Assembly: GCA_945952585.1 (NCBI GenBank)
Contig: CAMFII010000005.1
Span: 184,170-248,169 of the forward strand
DNA from: an uncultured Rhodobacter sp.
GTDB lineage: Bacteria; Pseudomonadota; Alphaproteobacteria; Rhodobacterales; Rhodobacteraceae
Reading direction: 5' to 3'
Length of the DNA stretch: 64,000 nt
The notes beneath the pieces were generated by a model. It was not told the DNA's origin. It did not search any database and saw nothing but the letters and a program-made list of their open reading frames with translations. Shown one piece after another: positions 42,263 to 51,090 of this stretch. Made by a program: the position numbers and the translations under genes. The first letter of the stretch is position 1, and each line of letters begins with the position of its first letter.

Positions 42263-44341
42263 ATGACCATGGACATCACTCAGCCCACCGGGAAGACCAT
42301 GCCCTCCATTCCGGCCAACAAGCTGCGCCTCGGGCGCCATCGCGGGCTTGTCACCGCCATCGTGACGCTCGCCCTCCTGGTCGCCTTCATCCTGAAGGTC
42401 AGCGCGACGCCGCTTGGCTATTACGACGTTTCGCAACTGGTCTCGGGCGGAACCACGCTGGCCATCGCGGCGATGGGGCAGACGCTCGTCATCCTCAGCG
42501 GCGGGTTCGACCTGTCGGCGGCGGCGGTCGTCTCGCTGGTGAACGTGTCCCTCGCCTCGTTCCCGATGGGGTCGATCACTTCGCCCGCGCTGCTGTTCGC
42601 GATCGGGATCGGCATCGGCGCTGCTGTGGGGGCAGTCAACGGCTTCTTCATCGCCTTCCTGCGGCTGCAACCCATTGTGGTCACGTTGGCGACAATGTTC
42701 ATCCTGCAGGGGATTACCCTGCTCGTCATGGACAATCCCGGCGGTTATATCGACGGATCTCTGTACGAGTTCATGGCCTCCGACCTGATCCCGAACGTCC
42801 TGCCGATGTCGGGGGCGCTGATCCTGCTGTGCCTCGTCCTGTGGTACTGGCTGAAGCGGACGCCCTATGGCGTGGCCCTTTATGCTGCAGGCGGCGATCC
42901 GGAAAGCGCCCGGTCTGCCGGTGTCCCGGTCGCCTGGGTGCGGTTCCTCACCTACGTCCTTGCCGGCGGCATGTACGGCCTGGCGGGTGTCAGCATCAGC
43001 GCGCAGACCGGCGCGGGCGACCCGCTTGTCGGCAACCCGATGCTCTTGCAGATGTTTGCCGCGGTCGTTGTCGGCGGGACGCTGCTGGGTGGCGGGCGCG
43101 GTGGCCTGACCGGATCGGCCATTGGCGCGTTCGTCCTGATCCTGATGGTCAACATCCTGCTGATCCTCAACGTATCGGCCTATTACTCGACCATCGCCGA
43201 AAGCTCGATCCTGCTGATCGCGGTCTTGATCGGGGCGATCCATGGCAAGTCGGTGCTGGCCAACAACCTGCGGCGCTTCACCATGCGTCTTGGCGCCTGG
43301 CGCGAGGGCGTCCTGCCGGCGCAGCGCAACTTCGTGAGCGAGCGCCTGTCCTTGCCCGGCGAAGTCTCGCGGGTTCCGGCCTTGCCGGTTGGCTGGCGCG
43401 AGTGGATCCAGCGCAACCGGTCGTCGATCATGATCGCGCTGCCTGCCTTCGTCTGCTTCCTGATCGTGCTGGCCGCGACGGAAATCATCCTCGGTAACGC
43501 CGTACTGAACGGGCGCTACTACAACACGTTGCTCGTCCTGTCGTCTTTCCTGGCGATCCTCGCTTTGGGGCAGGGGTCGGTCATCCTGACCGGCGGGCTT
43601 GACCTGTCGATCCCCTGGACCATCGCACTGGCCGGCATCGTGGTCAGCAAGATGGCCGCCGGGTCCAATGCCGAACTGATCTATGCCATCCCCTTCGTGC
43701 TGCTGATGGGGGCCTTCATCGGCCTGCTGAACGGCTCGGGCATCGTGATCCTGGGCTTGTCGCCGATCGTGATGACGCTGGCGATGAACGGGATGTTGCA
43801 GGGGGTGTCGCTGCTCTATTCCGGCGGCACGCCGGACGGCTTCGCCGCGCCGCTGCTCAGAACCTTCATGACGCAGCGGTTCCTCGGGATCACGCCCGTG
43901 GTGATCTTCCTGATCCTGTTCGCGATCTTCGCCGTCCTCCTGCTGACCCGAACCCCCTTCGGCCGGCGCATCTATTCCATCGGCAATTCGGTCCGTGCCG
44001 CCGAGCTTTCGGGCATCGGCGTCAAGCGCACGGTCGTAATGGTCTACATGTTGTCGGGCCTCTGCGCGGCTCTGGTTGGCATCCTGTTGTCGGGTCTCTC
44101 CGGTCAGGCGAGCCTCGGCATGGGCGACGAATACCTGCTGCCCTCGATCGCGGCGGTGGTGGTTGGTGGCACGCTCATCACCGGGGGCAGGGGCAACTAC
44201 ATCGGCATGATCGGCGGTGTGCTGCTCCTGACCGCGCTTCAGACTTTGCTGGCGGGAACAACCTTCCCGATGTCCACCCGCCAGATCGTGTTCGGCTTCG
44301 TCATCCTCAGCGCCGTCATCGCGCTGCGCGAACGCCGCTGA
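42263..44341 (+). CDS. Fused double permease of the CUT2-type transporter
   Basis: 692 residues with two RbsC-like permease domains in tandem: about residues 25-330 and 385-690. Each has the IAxGQxxVILxGGxDLS motif (AMGQTLVILSGGFDLSAAA; ALGQGSVILTGGLDLSIPW) and a C-terminal VVVGGTLLGGGRGG / VVVGGTLITGGRGN. Normally these are separate chains or homodimers. The linker (about 330-385) is basic and cytoplasmic. Start codon is two bases after the ATPase stop. Confidence 0.93.
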   Translation: MTMDITQPTGKTMPSIPANKLRLGRHRGLVTAIVTLALLVAFILKVSATPLGYYDVSQLVSGGTTLAIAAMGQTLVILSGGFDLSAAAVVSLVNVSLASFPMGSITSPALLFAIGIGIGAAVGAVNGFFIAFLRLQPIVVTLATMFILQGITLLVMDNPGGYIDGSLYEFMASDLIPNVLPMSGALILLCLVLWYWLKRTPYGVALYAAGGDPESARSAGVPVAWVRFLTYVLAGGMYGLAGVSISAQTGAGDPLVGNPMLLQMFAAVVVGGTLLGGGRGGLTGSAIGAFVLILMVNILLILNVSAYYSTIAESSILLIAVLIGAIHGKSVLANNLRRFTMRLGAWREGVLPAQRNFVSERLSLPGEVSRVPALPVGWREWIQRNRSSIMIALPAFVCFLIVLAATEIILGNAVLNGRYYNTLLVLSSFLAILALGQGSVILTGGLDLSIPWTIALAGIVVSKMAAGSNAELIYAIPFVLLMGAFIGLLNGSGIVILGLSPIVMTLAMNGMLQGVSLLYSGGTPDGFAAPLLRTFMTQRFLGITPVVIFLILFAIFAVLLLTRTPFGRRIYSIGNSVRAAELSGIGVKRTVVMVYMLSGLCAALVGILLSGLSGQASLGMGDEYLLPSIAAVVVGGTLITGGRGNYIGMIGGVLLLTALQTLLAGTTFPMSTRQIVFGFVILSAVIALRERR

Positions 44342-44384
44342 ACAAAATACGGGCGCCTGTCTGGCGCCCCCAACGGAGGAAAAC

Positions 44385-45332
44385 ATGGCAGAGATTGCCA
44401 TTATTGGAACAGGCTTCATCGGTCGGGCCTGGGCGATCAGTCACGCCCGCGCCGGAAACAACGTCCGGCTCTGGGATCAGGATCTCGCCGCAACCGGCAA
44501 GGCCAAGGACTACATCACCGAACTGCTGCCCGACCTGCAGAAGAATGACCTGCTGAACGGCAGGACCCCGGACCAGGTGCTGGCACGGCTTACCCCGGTC
44601 ACGACGCTCGACGAGGCTGTGGCGGACGTCGACTATGTCCAGGAAAGCACCTTCGAGCGGATCGACGTGAAGATCGAGGTCTTCCGAATGCTCGACGCCG
44701 CGACGCCGCGCTCGGCCGTGCTGGCGAGCTCCACCTCTGCGCTTCTGCCTTCTGCCTTCACGGCCGATCTGCCGGGACGTGACCGTTGTGTGGTCGCCCA
44801 TCCGATCAATCCCCCTTACCTTGTCCCCGCGGCCGAGCTTGTTCCCGCGCCCTGGACCTCGCCCGAGGTGATGGAACGCGCGGCCACGATCCTGCGCGGC
44901 ATCGGCCAGCAGCCGATCGTCATGAAGCGCGAGATCGACGGCTTCGTGATGAACCGCTTGCAAGGTGCGCTTCTGGAAGAGGCGTTCCGGCTGGTCGCCG
45001 ACGGCTATGCCTCGGTCGAGGATATCGACATCGGCATCCGCGACGGGCTCGCCCTGCGCTGGTCGTTCATGGGGCCGTTCGAGACGATCGACCTGAATGC
45101 GCCAGCCGGGGTGCGCGACTACTGCCAGCGATATGACGGACTCTACGCCAATCTCTGGAGCAGTACGCAGCGCCGCATCGATTGGAACGGTCCCGTCATC
45201 GACACGATCGAGGCGGATCGCCGGAAACTGCTCGCCGCCGACCAGCTCCAGGCGCGTCAGGCCTGGCGCGACCGCCGGCTGATGGCGCTGATCGCCCACA
45301 AGCGACATGCCGCCCGTGACCTCGGCAACTGA
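44385..45332 (+). CDS. 3-hydroxyacyl-CoA dehydrogenase family protein, lambda-crystallin (L-gulonate dehydrogenase)-like
   Basis: NAD-dependent oxidation of a 3-hydroxy acid to a 3-oxo acid, 315 residues. NAD motif IIGTGFIGRAWA (8-13), catalytic His139 in VVAHPINPPYLVPAAELVPA and GFVMNRLQGALLEEAFRLV closely follow the CRYL1 pattern; L-carnitine dehydrogenase is the other close relative. GGAGG precedes the ATG. Next in the operon is the BKACE enzyme, which cleaves 3-oxo acids. Confidence 0.88.
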   Translation: MAEIAIIGTGFIGRAWAISHARAGNNVRLWDQDLAATGKAKDYITELLPDLQKNDLLNGRTPDQVLARLTPVTTLDEAVADVDYVQESTFERIDVKIEVFRMLDAATPRSAVLASSTSALLPSAFTADLPGRDRCVVAHPINPPYLVPAAELVPAPWTSPEVMERAATILRGIGQQPIVMKREIDGFVMNRLQGALLEEAFRLVADGYASVEDIDIGIRDGLALRWSFMGPFETIDLNAPAGVRDYCQRYDGLYANLWSSTQRRIDWNGPVIDTIEADRRKLLAADQLQARQAWRDRRLMALIAHKRHAARDLGN

Positions 45333-45363
45333 TCCTCACCAACACTGTTCAAGGACCCAGACC

Positions 45364-46302
45364 ATGGCGAAACCCGGTTCTCGCAAAGTCATCATCACCT
45401 GCGCCGTAACGGGTGCGATCCATACGCCGTCGATGTCGGAATATCTGCCCATCACCCCGCAGCAGATCATCGACGATGCGCTGGCGGCGGCCGATGCCGG
45501 TGCCGCGATCCTTCACCTTCACGCCCGCGACCCCGAGACCGGAAAGCCGGACCAGACGGTAGAGGGGTTCATGCGGTTCCTGCCGCAGATCAAGCAGCGC
45601 ACCAACGCGGCCCTGAACCTGACCAGCGGCGGCAGCCCCTTCATGAAGGTCGAAGAGCGGGTCCTGCCTGCCCAGAAGCTGAAGCCCGAGGTCGCCTCGC
45701 TGAACATGGGGTCGATCAACTTCGGGCTGTTTCACCTGCTCGACAAGTACAAGGACTTCAAGTTCGAGTGGGAGCGCCAGCATCTCGAGGCGACTCGGGA
45801 TCTGGTTTTCCGCAACTCATTCAAGGACATCGAGTTCATTCTTAACACCTGCTACGAGAACAACACCCGCTTCGAGTTCGAGTGCTACGACATCGGCCAC
45901 CTCTACAACCTTGCGCATTTCGCCGACCGCGGACTGGTCAAGCCGCCGTTCTTCGTCCAGTCCGTCTTCGGTATCCTCGGCGGCATCGGCACCGATCCCG
46001 AGGACGTCCAGCACATGAAGCGTACCGCCGACCGGCTGTTCGGCGACAGCTATCGCTGGTCGGTCCTTGGAGCGGGGGCGAGCCAGCTCCGCATCGCCGC
46101 CCAGGCGGCCGCGCTTGGCGGCAACGTCCGGGTGGGGCTCGAGGATTCGCTCTGGGCGGGCCGGGGCAAGCTTGCCACCTCGTCGGCTGACCAGGTCCGG
46201 TTGGTGCGCAAGATGATCGAGGGGCTTGGCCTGGAGATCGCCTCGCCCGATGAAGCGCGCGAGATCCTGGAGCTGAAGGGGCCGGACAAGGTGAATTTCT
46301 AA
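45364..46302 (+). CDS. Beta-keto acid cleavage enzyme (BKACE, DUF849)
   Basis: Transfers the acyl part of a 3-oxo acid to CoA using acetyl-CoA, giving acetoacetate and an acyl-CoA. It has 312 residues with zinc ligands His51 and His53 in LHLHARDPETG and the conserved Glu in VRVGLEDSLW near 239. The start MAKPGSRKVIITCAVTGA is typical; the frame from 45307 is longer. Paired with the dehydrogenase 31 bp upstream. Substrate specificity cannot be read here. Confidence 0.9.
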   Translation: MAKPGSRKVIITCAVTGAIHTPSMSEYLPITPQQIIDDALAAADAGAAILHLHARDPETGKPDQTVEGFMRFLPQIKQRTNAALNLTSGGSPFMKVEERVLPAQKLKPEVASLNMGSINFGLFHLLDKYKDFKFEWERQHLEATRDLVFRNSFKDIEFILNTCYENNTRFEFECYDIGHLYNLAHFADRGLVKPPFFVQSVFGILGGIGTDPEDVQHMKRTADRLFGDSYRWSVLGAGASQLRIAAQAAALGGNVRVGLEDSLWAGRGKLATSSADQVRLVRKMIEGLGLEIASPDEAREILELKGPDKVNF

Positions 46303-46327
46303 GTCCGTCACCGGGTGAAAAGGCACG

Positions 46328-46360
46328 ATCGCCCGCAGGCCCTGCGGGCGATTTTTGTTT
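46328..46360 (+). terminator. Rho-independent terminator of the transporter/BKACE operon
   Basis: Stem ATCGCCCGCAG / CTGCGGGCGAT (11 bp, 3-nt loop) followed by TTTTGTTT, 25 bp after the BKACE stop. Confidence 0.9.
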
Positions 46361-46382
46361 GTCTGAGGGGGCGGGTGCTGCT

Positions 46383-46418
46383 GAAAACAAGACGGCGCCT
46401 GCAGATGTGCAGGCGCCG
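46383..46418 (-). terminator. Rho-independent terminator after the SDR gene
   Basis: On the minus strand, an 11-bp stem CGGCGCCTGCA / TGCAGGCGCCG with 4-nt loop, then TCTTGTTTTC. It lies 43 bp past the SDR stop and faces the preceding terminator. Confidence 0.82.
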
Positions 46419-46461
46419 CAAGTTGGGGAGCATGACTTGAAGGGCGTTGGAGCCGGCCGTA

Positions 46462-47229
46462 TCAGGCCAGCATCTTGGTGTCGCCGCAGACGGAAAGCGC
46501 CTGACCTGAGACGAAACGCCCCAAAGGCGAGGCCAGGAACAGGATCTGGTCGGCGATGGCTTCGGGCGGGACGTATTCCTTGATCGAGGTATAGCGGAAC
46601 GCTTCCGCCTCGACCTCCTTGTAGGAAATGCCGCGCTGCTGGGCCTTGGCCTCGAGCACGCGCCGCTGTCGGTCGCCGGCGACAAGGCCCGGCAGGATCG
46701 CGTTGACACGGATGTTGTCGGGCCCGAGTTCCACGGCAAGCGACTTCGACAACCCGATCACCCCCCATTTCGCCGCGGCGTAGGGCGTGCGCAGGGCGAA
46801 GCCCAGCCGCCCCGCGACCGAGGACAGGTTGGCGATCGAGGGATTTTTGCTTTTCCGCAGGGCAGCAACGGCATGCGAAACGGCAAGGAACTGGCTGGTC
46901 AGCACCACGTCGATGGTGCGGCGCCAGTCGGCAAGGTCGACCTTGTCCACCGGCGCGGTCGGCCCGGCGATCCCGGCGTTGTTCACCAGACAGTCGAGCC
47001 CCCCGAGCCTGTCGATGGCCCGGTCGATGAAGCCGGTGAAGGCCGTCTCGTCCGCCACGTCGACCCGTTCCGAATAGACATGGCCGGGCAGGGTCTTCAG
47101 CGCTTCGGCGTCGATGTCGCAGGTGGCGACCACGGCCCCTTCCGCCAGGAACCGCTCAAGAATGGCCCGGCCGATCCCGGCTGCCCCCGCCGTCACGATG
47201 ACCTTCGCGCCTTTCAGTTCCAGATTCAT
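46462..47229 (-). CDS. Short-chain dehydrogenase/reductase
   Basis: NAD(P)-dependent oxidoreductase of 255 residues: cofactor motif TAGAAGIG (13-20), NNAGIAG, SSVAGR, catalytic Tyr/Lys in TPYAAAKWGV near 150, and GLVAGDRQRR. GGAGAGGAAG precedes the ATG at 47229. It lies downstream of the cyclase-family gene on the same strand (119 bp), so both may be one unit. Substrate unknown; hydroxy- or keto-acid interconversion in the cluster is plausible. Confidence 0.9.
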   Translation of the reverse strand: MNLELKGAKVIVTAGAAGIGRAILERFLAEGAVVATCDIDAEALKTLPGHVYSERVDVADETAFTGFIDRAIDRLGGLDCLVNNAGIAGPTAPVDKVDLADWRRTIDVVLTSQFLAVSHAVAALRKSKNPSIANLSSVAGRLGFALRTPYAAAKWGVIGLSKSLAVELGPDNIRVNAILPGLVAGDRQRRVLEAKAQQRGISYKEVEAEAFRYTSIKEYVPPEAIADQILFLASPLGRFVSGQALSVCGDTKMLA

Positions 47230-47348
47230 CTTCCTCTCCTGGGCATCGTCGTGCCCCCTGTCCCTAAGCCCGGCATCCGGGCAACAAACCACCAAGGCCA
47301 TCGCCGACGGCGATGGTCCGTGTCAGGCCTTCTCGTCTCTTGATCGTC

Positions 47349-48098
47349 TCAGGTCGGGCAGTAGGCGAAGGGCCGGATCGGCGAGCCGGAGCCTTCGTGG
47401 ATATTCAGCGGCATCGCCACGAACAGCGATCGCGGCGTCACCTGTTCAAGATTGCGCAGCATCTCGATGATCAGGATGTCGTTCGGCAGCCAGCTTTTCA
47501 TGTGGCCTGGGTTGTTCTGGGGCACGCCGTCGATGATCGCCGTCTCGGCGGCGACCGTATCTGTGGCAACGGCCTTGACCTGCCGTTCGTGGAAGAACTC
47601 GCAGGCATCTTCGGACATGCCGGGTGCGTTCAGCACATACCATTGCGCCTTCGAGTCCGTCCGCCAGTAGCGCGCCATCCAGCCGTAATTGACCATGGCA
47701 ATCTCGCCCGCGCCGACCTTTACCCCGCTCTCGGCTTCGGCCTTGCGCAGGTCATCCGCCGTGATGAGGTCCCCCGGTTTGAGATCCCGCTTGCTGAAGT
47801 CATACAGGACCGCCGCGGAAATCAGGTGATCGGCGGGGAAAGTGTCGATCGTGCGGTCCATCCGGTCGGGCAGCATGTGGGCCGGGGCATCAACATGGGC
47901 GGCCGTGTGTTCGGCCATCATGATCGCCTGACAGTAATAGCCGTCATGGTCGTGGGTGACGGCCTTGTCGATGGTCAGGTGGGGATGCGTCGGCCAGCGC
48001 GGGATGCCACGCTCCAGCAAAGGGGCCAGATCGACCACCCGCATCCGTTTCAATCCGGCCAGAATCCGGTCGATGCCAGCCAAATCCGCAGTATCCAT
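47349..48098 (-). CDS. Cyclase-family metallohydrolase (kynurenine formamidase-like)
   Basis: 249 residues with the metal motif MAEHTAAHVDAPAH (His64, His68, Asp70, His74). Members hydrolyse amides, lactones or cyclic imides. GGAGGAGAGC precedes the ATG at 48098. Divergent from the second cyclase gene with a GTGAT-N5-ATCAC palindrome between them, which links it to the GntR-type regulator. Probably a ring-opening or hydrolytic step of the cluster's pathway. Confidence 0.85.
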   Translation of the reverse strand: MDTADLAGIDRILAGLKRMRVVDLAPLLERGIPRWPTHPHLTIDKAVTHDHDGYYCQAIMMAEHTAAHVDAPAHMLPDRMDRTIDTFPADHLISAAVLYDFSKRDLKPGDLITADDLRKAEAESGVKVGAGEIAMVNYGWMARYWRTDSKAQWYVLNAPGMSEDACEFFHERQVKAVATDTVAAETAIIDGVPQNNPGHMKSWLPNDILIIEMLRNLEQVTPRSLFVAMPLNIHEGSGSPIRPFAYCPT

Positions 48099-48580
48099 GC
48101 TCTCCTCCAAAGCAAGATCGCGATCCGCTCCCCCTCCGAAAGCGGTGCGGCGAGGCCGCTATCACAGGGTAAGTGAAGCATGCGGCACTTTACAGCGTCA
48201 ATACATAATAGGTGATCCGTGATCACAGATATTGACACCTTGGCATCGACTGCACGATTGTCGGTGCATGCCGGACGGGCTGCGGGAGAGCGGGCGTTGG
48301 TCTGGTCGCCGATGGGGAGGATTTTCGATGGTGGCGAGCGGCCCTTCGCGGAACGTGCGGCTTGACCCGCCGCGGCAAGCCATGGCGGCTTCGCTGGCGG
48401 GAGGAGGGGCCGCGCATCATTCGCGACCCCGCGCGAGCCGCGACGTCGCATTTCCTCGGGTCGGAAAGGGCGGATCGGCTTCAGACTGAGATGCAAGGAT
48501 TTGCCGGGGCGGGCCGACCCGCCTCGGGACAGGGAGAGGGTCCGCAAGGGCCTCAGGATATGGCAGAGGAGGCCAGACAG
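48099..48580. other. Long divergent regulatory region between the two cyclase genes
   Basis: 482 bp without a supported gene. It holds the operator at 48212-48226, TTGACA at 48232-48237 as a possible -35 (no clear -10), and then a roughly 330-nt GC-rich leader to the second cyclase. A 53-codon frame at 48328-48489 has GGGGAGG upstream of its ATG but an Arg/Ser/Pro-rich product that looks non-natural, so it is not called. Confidence 0.5.
48212..48226. promoter_or_regulatory. GTGAT-N5-ATCAC operator, second copy
   Basis: GTGATCCGTGATCAC has the same arms and 5-bp spacer as the site at 39280-39294. Both are followed by CAGATA and then TTGACA within 6-10 bp, so operator and promoter context are conserved. 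Confidence 0.78.
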
Positions 48581-49567
48581 ATGCCTGAACAGGGTGGATT
48601 TTCCAAGGCGCAGGACCTGCGCATGAGCCAGCTTCTGGCGGGTTCGCCGAAGAACTGGGGGCGGTGGGGGCCGGATGACGAGGTTGGTTCGCTCAACTTC
48701 CTGACCCAGTCCGAGGTCCTGCGCGGCGTCCGCGCGGTGAAACAGGGCAAGGTCATCACCTGTGGCGAGCTGATCGGCAACCCCAAGGGCGACCCGATGT
48801 TCCCCGGCCGCAAGCCGACCGTGCGCGAGATGGTGCAGGACAAGAACGACTATGTCTCGGGCAAGGCGACGCCGCTGCCGGGCGGGGTCGAATATGCCGA
48901 CGACAAAATCACCATGTTCCTGCAGGGCTCGACGCAGATCGATGCGCTTGGCCACGTCTGGTATGACGACCACGTCTGGAACGGCTATCCGGCCGTCGAG
49001 GCGACGACGGGCGGCGGCATGAAGAAGACCTCGATCCTGCCGATCGCCGAGCGGGGCATCGTCGGGCGCGGTGTGCTCCTCGACATGGCCGCCCATTTCG
49101 GCAAGTTCGCCCTCGAAAAGGGCGACACCTTCGGGCTGGACGAGATGCTCGACTGCGCCCAGAAGCAGGGTGTCACCATTGAGAAGCATGACATCCTGTG
49201 CCTGCGGATCGGCTTCCTGCAATTGCTCTATGTCCAGGGCCCGGACGTGTTCTACAAGGATTTCAACGAACCCGGCCTGACTTATTCCACCGAGGTGGTG
49301 GACTGGTTCCACAAGATGGAAATCCCCTGCCTCGCCACGGACACGATCTCGAACGAGATCGACGTCGACCCTGAACTGGGCGTGCAGATCCCGCTGCACT
49401 GCGCTTTGATGCGCAACCTCGGCATCATCTTCAACGAGATCTGCAACTTCGAGGCGCTGGCCAAGGATTGCCACGAGGACGGGCAATGGGACTTCCTGTT
49501 CACTGCGGCCCCGCTCAAGGTGCGTGAGGCGACGGGAGCGCCGCTGAACGTGATGGTGGTCAAGTAA
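48581..49567 (+). CDS. Cyclase-family metallohydrolase, long form
   Basis: 328 residues: SQLLAGSPKNWGRWGPDDEVGSLNFL at the start and the metal region FLQGSTQIDALGHVWYDD, the variant motif of the larger cyclase family that includes putative metal-dependent lactone/imide hydrolases. AGGAGG lies eight bases before the ATG at 48581, which decides the start over several upstream ATGs. It is followed at 16 bp by a degenerate amidohydrolase gene. The substrate is unknown. Confidence 0.86.
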   Translation: MPEQGGFSKAQDLRMSQLLAGSPKNWGRWGPDDEVGSLNFLTQSEVLRGVRAVKQGKVITCGELIGNPKGDPMFPGRKPTVREMVQDKNDYVSGKATPLPGGVEYADDKITMFLQGSTQIDALGHVWYDDHVWNGYPAVEATTGGGMKKTSILPIAERGIVGRGVLLDMAAHFGKFALEKGDTFGLDEMLDCAQKQGVTIEKHDILCLRIGFLQLLYVQGPDVFYKDFNEPGLTYSTEVVDWFHKMEIPCLATDTISNEIDVDPELGVQIPLHCALMRNLGIIFNEICNFEALAKDCHEDGQWDFLFTAAPLKVREATGAPLNVMVVK

Positions 49568-49583
49568 CACGGGAGAGGGCGGC

Positions 49584-50615
49584 ATGTGCCGGTTCTGCGA
49601 ACAGGCGTCTCTGGGGGAACAGGCGCCCTACGACCCGCAACTGGGTCGCGGTGGCTTCATCCCCGGGTCCAACATGCCGCCCGACCTCATCCTGTGTGAC
49701 GGACCGATCCTGACCATGGATGACGCCCAGCCCGAGGCCACGGCCGTTGCCATTGGACAAGGCGTGATCCGGGCCGTCGGACGAACGGACGAGGTGATGG
49801 CTCGCCGCGGACGGGCAACGCGGGTGGTGAACCTCGACGGGCGCGCTCTGTTGCCCGGTTTCATCGGCAATGGCCTTCGCCTGCCGGAGACGCGCGATCG
49901 CGCCGCGCTCGATCGTTGGATCGAGGGACGCGCGCGGGCAGGATACACGACCGTCAATGTGACCACGCTCGGCCGGAACTGGCGCGAATACGAAACCCTG
50001 ACCGGACTGATCGACCGGCGCCACCGGCTCCGCCTGCGCGGGGCGGTGGAAGAGGGATTGCGGCGCGACTGGCGGGGGGAAGAACTCTCTCCTGGTCACG
50101 GCAACGATCTGGTCCGCATCGAAGCCCTGAACTTCGCGTCGCCGGCTCGTGCGGAGGCGATTGACGAGGCCCTGTCGATGCACCGGCAGGGCTGGGGCGC
50201 CGTTTTCGACTGTCCTTCAGAGGACGATCTGGCAGTCGCCCTGAAACTGGCCGCGGCTATGCCCAGTCGCAGCCTTGCTGGCCTCTGCCTGCATCCCACC
50301 CGTAAGATCGGCGAGGATGAGGACCGCGTCCTGACCGCCGCCGGGATCTCGGTAGCGACCGAGGCAGAGGGTGCGCCGATCGAGACGTTGTCCGGCAGCA
50401 GGGATGCGATCCTTGCGAAGATCGACCGCCTGACGCGCCGGGCGGCGTGCGGCTCGGGGGTTTCAGGTATCGCCGGGCAGATCAGGCCCGGACTTTACGC
50501 GGATTTCACCGTGCTCGACCGGTCGCCGCTTTGGCCGGGAAACGAGGCGCCGAAGGTGGTCGGCACCTGGATCGAAGGCGTGCCGGTCCGGCCCGAGGCC
50601 GAGGGCGCCGCCTGA
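49584..50615 (+). CDS. Amidohydrolase-like protein lacking the metal-binding HxH
   Basis: 343 residues. The N-terminal sandwich (LILCDGPILTMDDAQPEATAVAI) and C-terminal return (GQIRPGLYADFTVLDRSPLW) are typical of YtcJ-like amidohydrolases, but where the family has PGFIDxHxH this protein reads LLPGFIGNGLRLPE, and the barrel is about 200 residues too short. It also begins with a CxxC (MCRFCEQ). It keeps an open frame, so it is either a repurposed non-catalytic protein or a gene in decay. Confidence 0.78.
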   Translation: MCRFCEQASLGEQAPYDPQLGRGGFIPGSNMPPDLILCDGPILTMDDAQPEATAVAIGQGVIRAVGRTDEVMARRGRATRVVNLDGRALLPGFIGNGLRLPETRDRAALDRWIEGRARAGYTTVNVTTLGRNWREYETLTGLIDRRHRLRLRGAVEEGLRRDWRGEELSPGHGNDLVRIEALNFASPARAEAIDEALSMHRQGWGAVFDCPSEDDLAVALKLAAAMPSRSLAGLCLHPTRKIGEDEDRVLTAAGISVATEAEGAPIETLSGSRDAILAKIDRLTRRAACGSGVSGIAGQIRPGLYADFTVLDRSPLWPGNEAPKVVGTWIEGVPVRPEAEGAA

Positions 50616-50631
50616 ACCGGCAGGTGTCCTG

Positions 50632-51090
50632 TCAGGCGTCCGAGGCGGCCAGAAGCTGGCCTTGCGTGGCGGGCGAGCGGGTCAGGTCCTCCAGCGTGAG
50701 GCTTTCGATGAGGACGAGGTAGGACCAGAACACCTCGGCAAAGACCTTGCGGATGCGGCAGGTGGTCTCGTCGGCGCAATCTTCGCAGCGCTGGTAGGAC
50801 CGGCGCGACAGGCATTGCAGCGGCGCGATGGGGCCGTCGATCATCCGCAGCAGCTCGCTCAGCGGAATTTCCGACGGTTCGCGGACCAGCAGGTAGCCGC
50901 CATTGCGGCCGCGGATGCTGGCGATGTAGCCCGCATTGCGAATCTCAAGCAGGATATGTTCGAGAAAGCGCTTCGGCGTGTCGGCGCGCCGCGCGATCTC
51001 TTCGATGCGCAGGGCTTGCGCTTCGCCGGCCTTTTCGTCGGCCAGGACCAGAAGCGCCTTCAACGCGTATTTCATCTTCTGCGTGATCAT
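50632..51090 (-). CDS. Rrf2 family regulator
   Basis: 152 residues with a winged HTH (MKYALKALLVLADE, IEEIARRADTPKRFLEHIL, GYIASIRGRNGGYLL) and a cysteine-rich segment CLSRRSYQRCEDCADETTC that likely binds an Fe-S cluster. It converges on the amidohydrolase-like gene with 16 bp between. Target is unknown; iron-sulfur, redox or NO signals are usual for the family. Confidence 0.88.
   Translation of the reverse strand: MITQKMKYALKALLVLADEKAGEAQALRIEEIARRADTPKRFLEHILLEIRNAGYIASIRGRNGGYLLVREPSEIPLSELLRMIDGPIAPLQCLSRRSYQRCEDCADETTCRIRKVFAEVFWSYLVLIESLTLEDLTRSPATQGQLLAASDA

Noticed and set aside
46308..46739. Minus-strand frame overlapping the SDR gene and terminators
   Set aside because: It runs through two terminator hairpins and lies in another frame of the SDR gene, whose motifs are complete.
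48328..48489. 53-codon frame with GGGGAGG upstream between the cyclase genes
   Set aside because: Arg/Ser/Pro/Gly-rich product resembles noncoding GC-rich translation; the second cyclase has its own excellent start further on.
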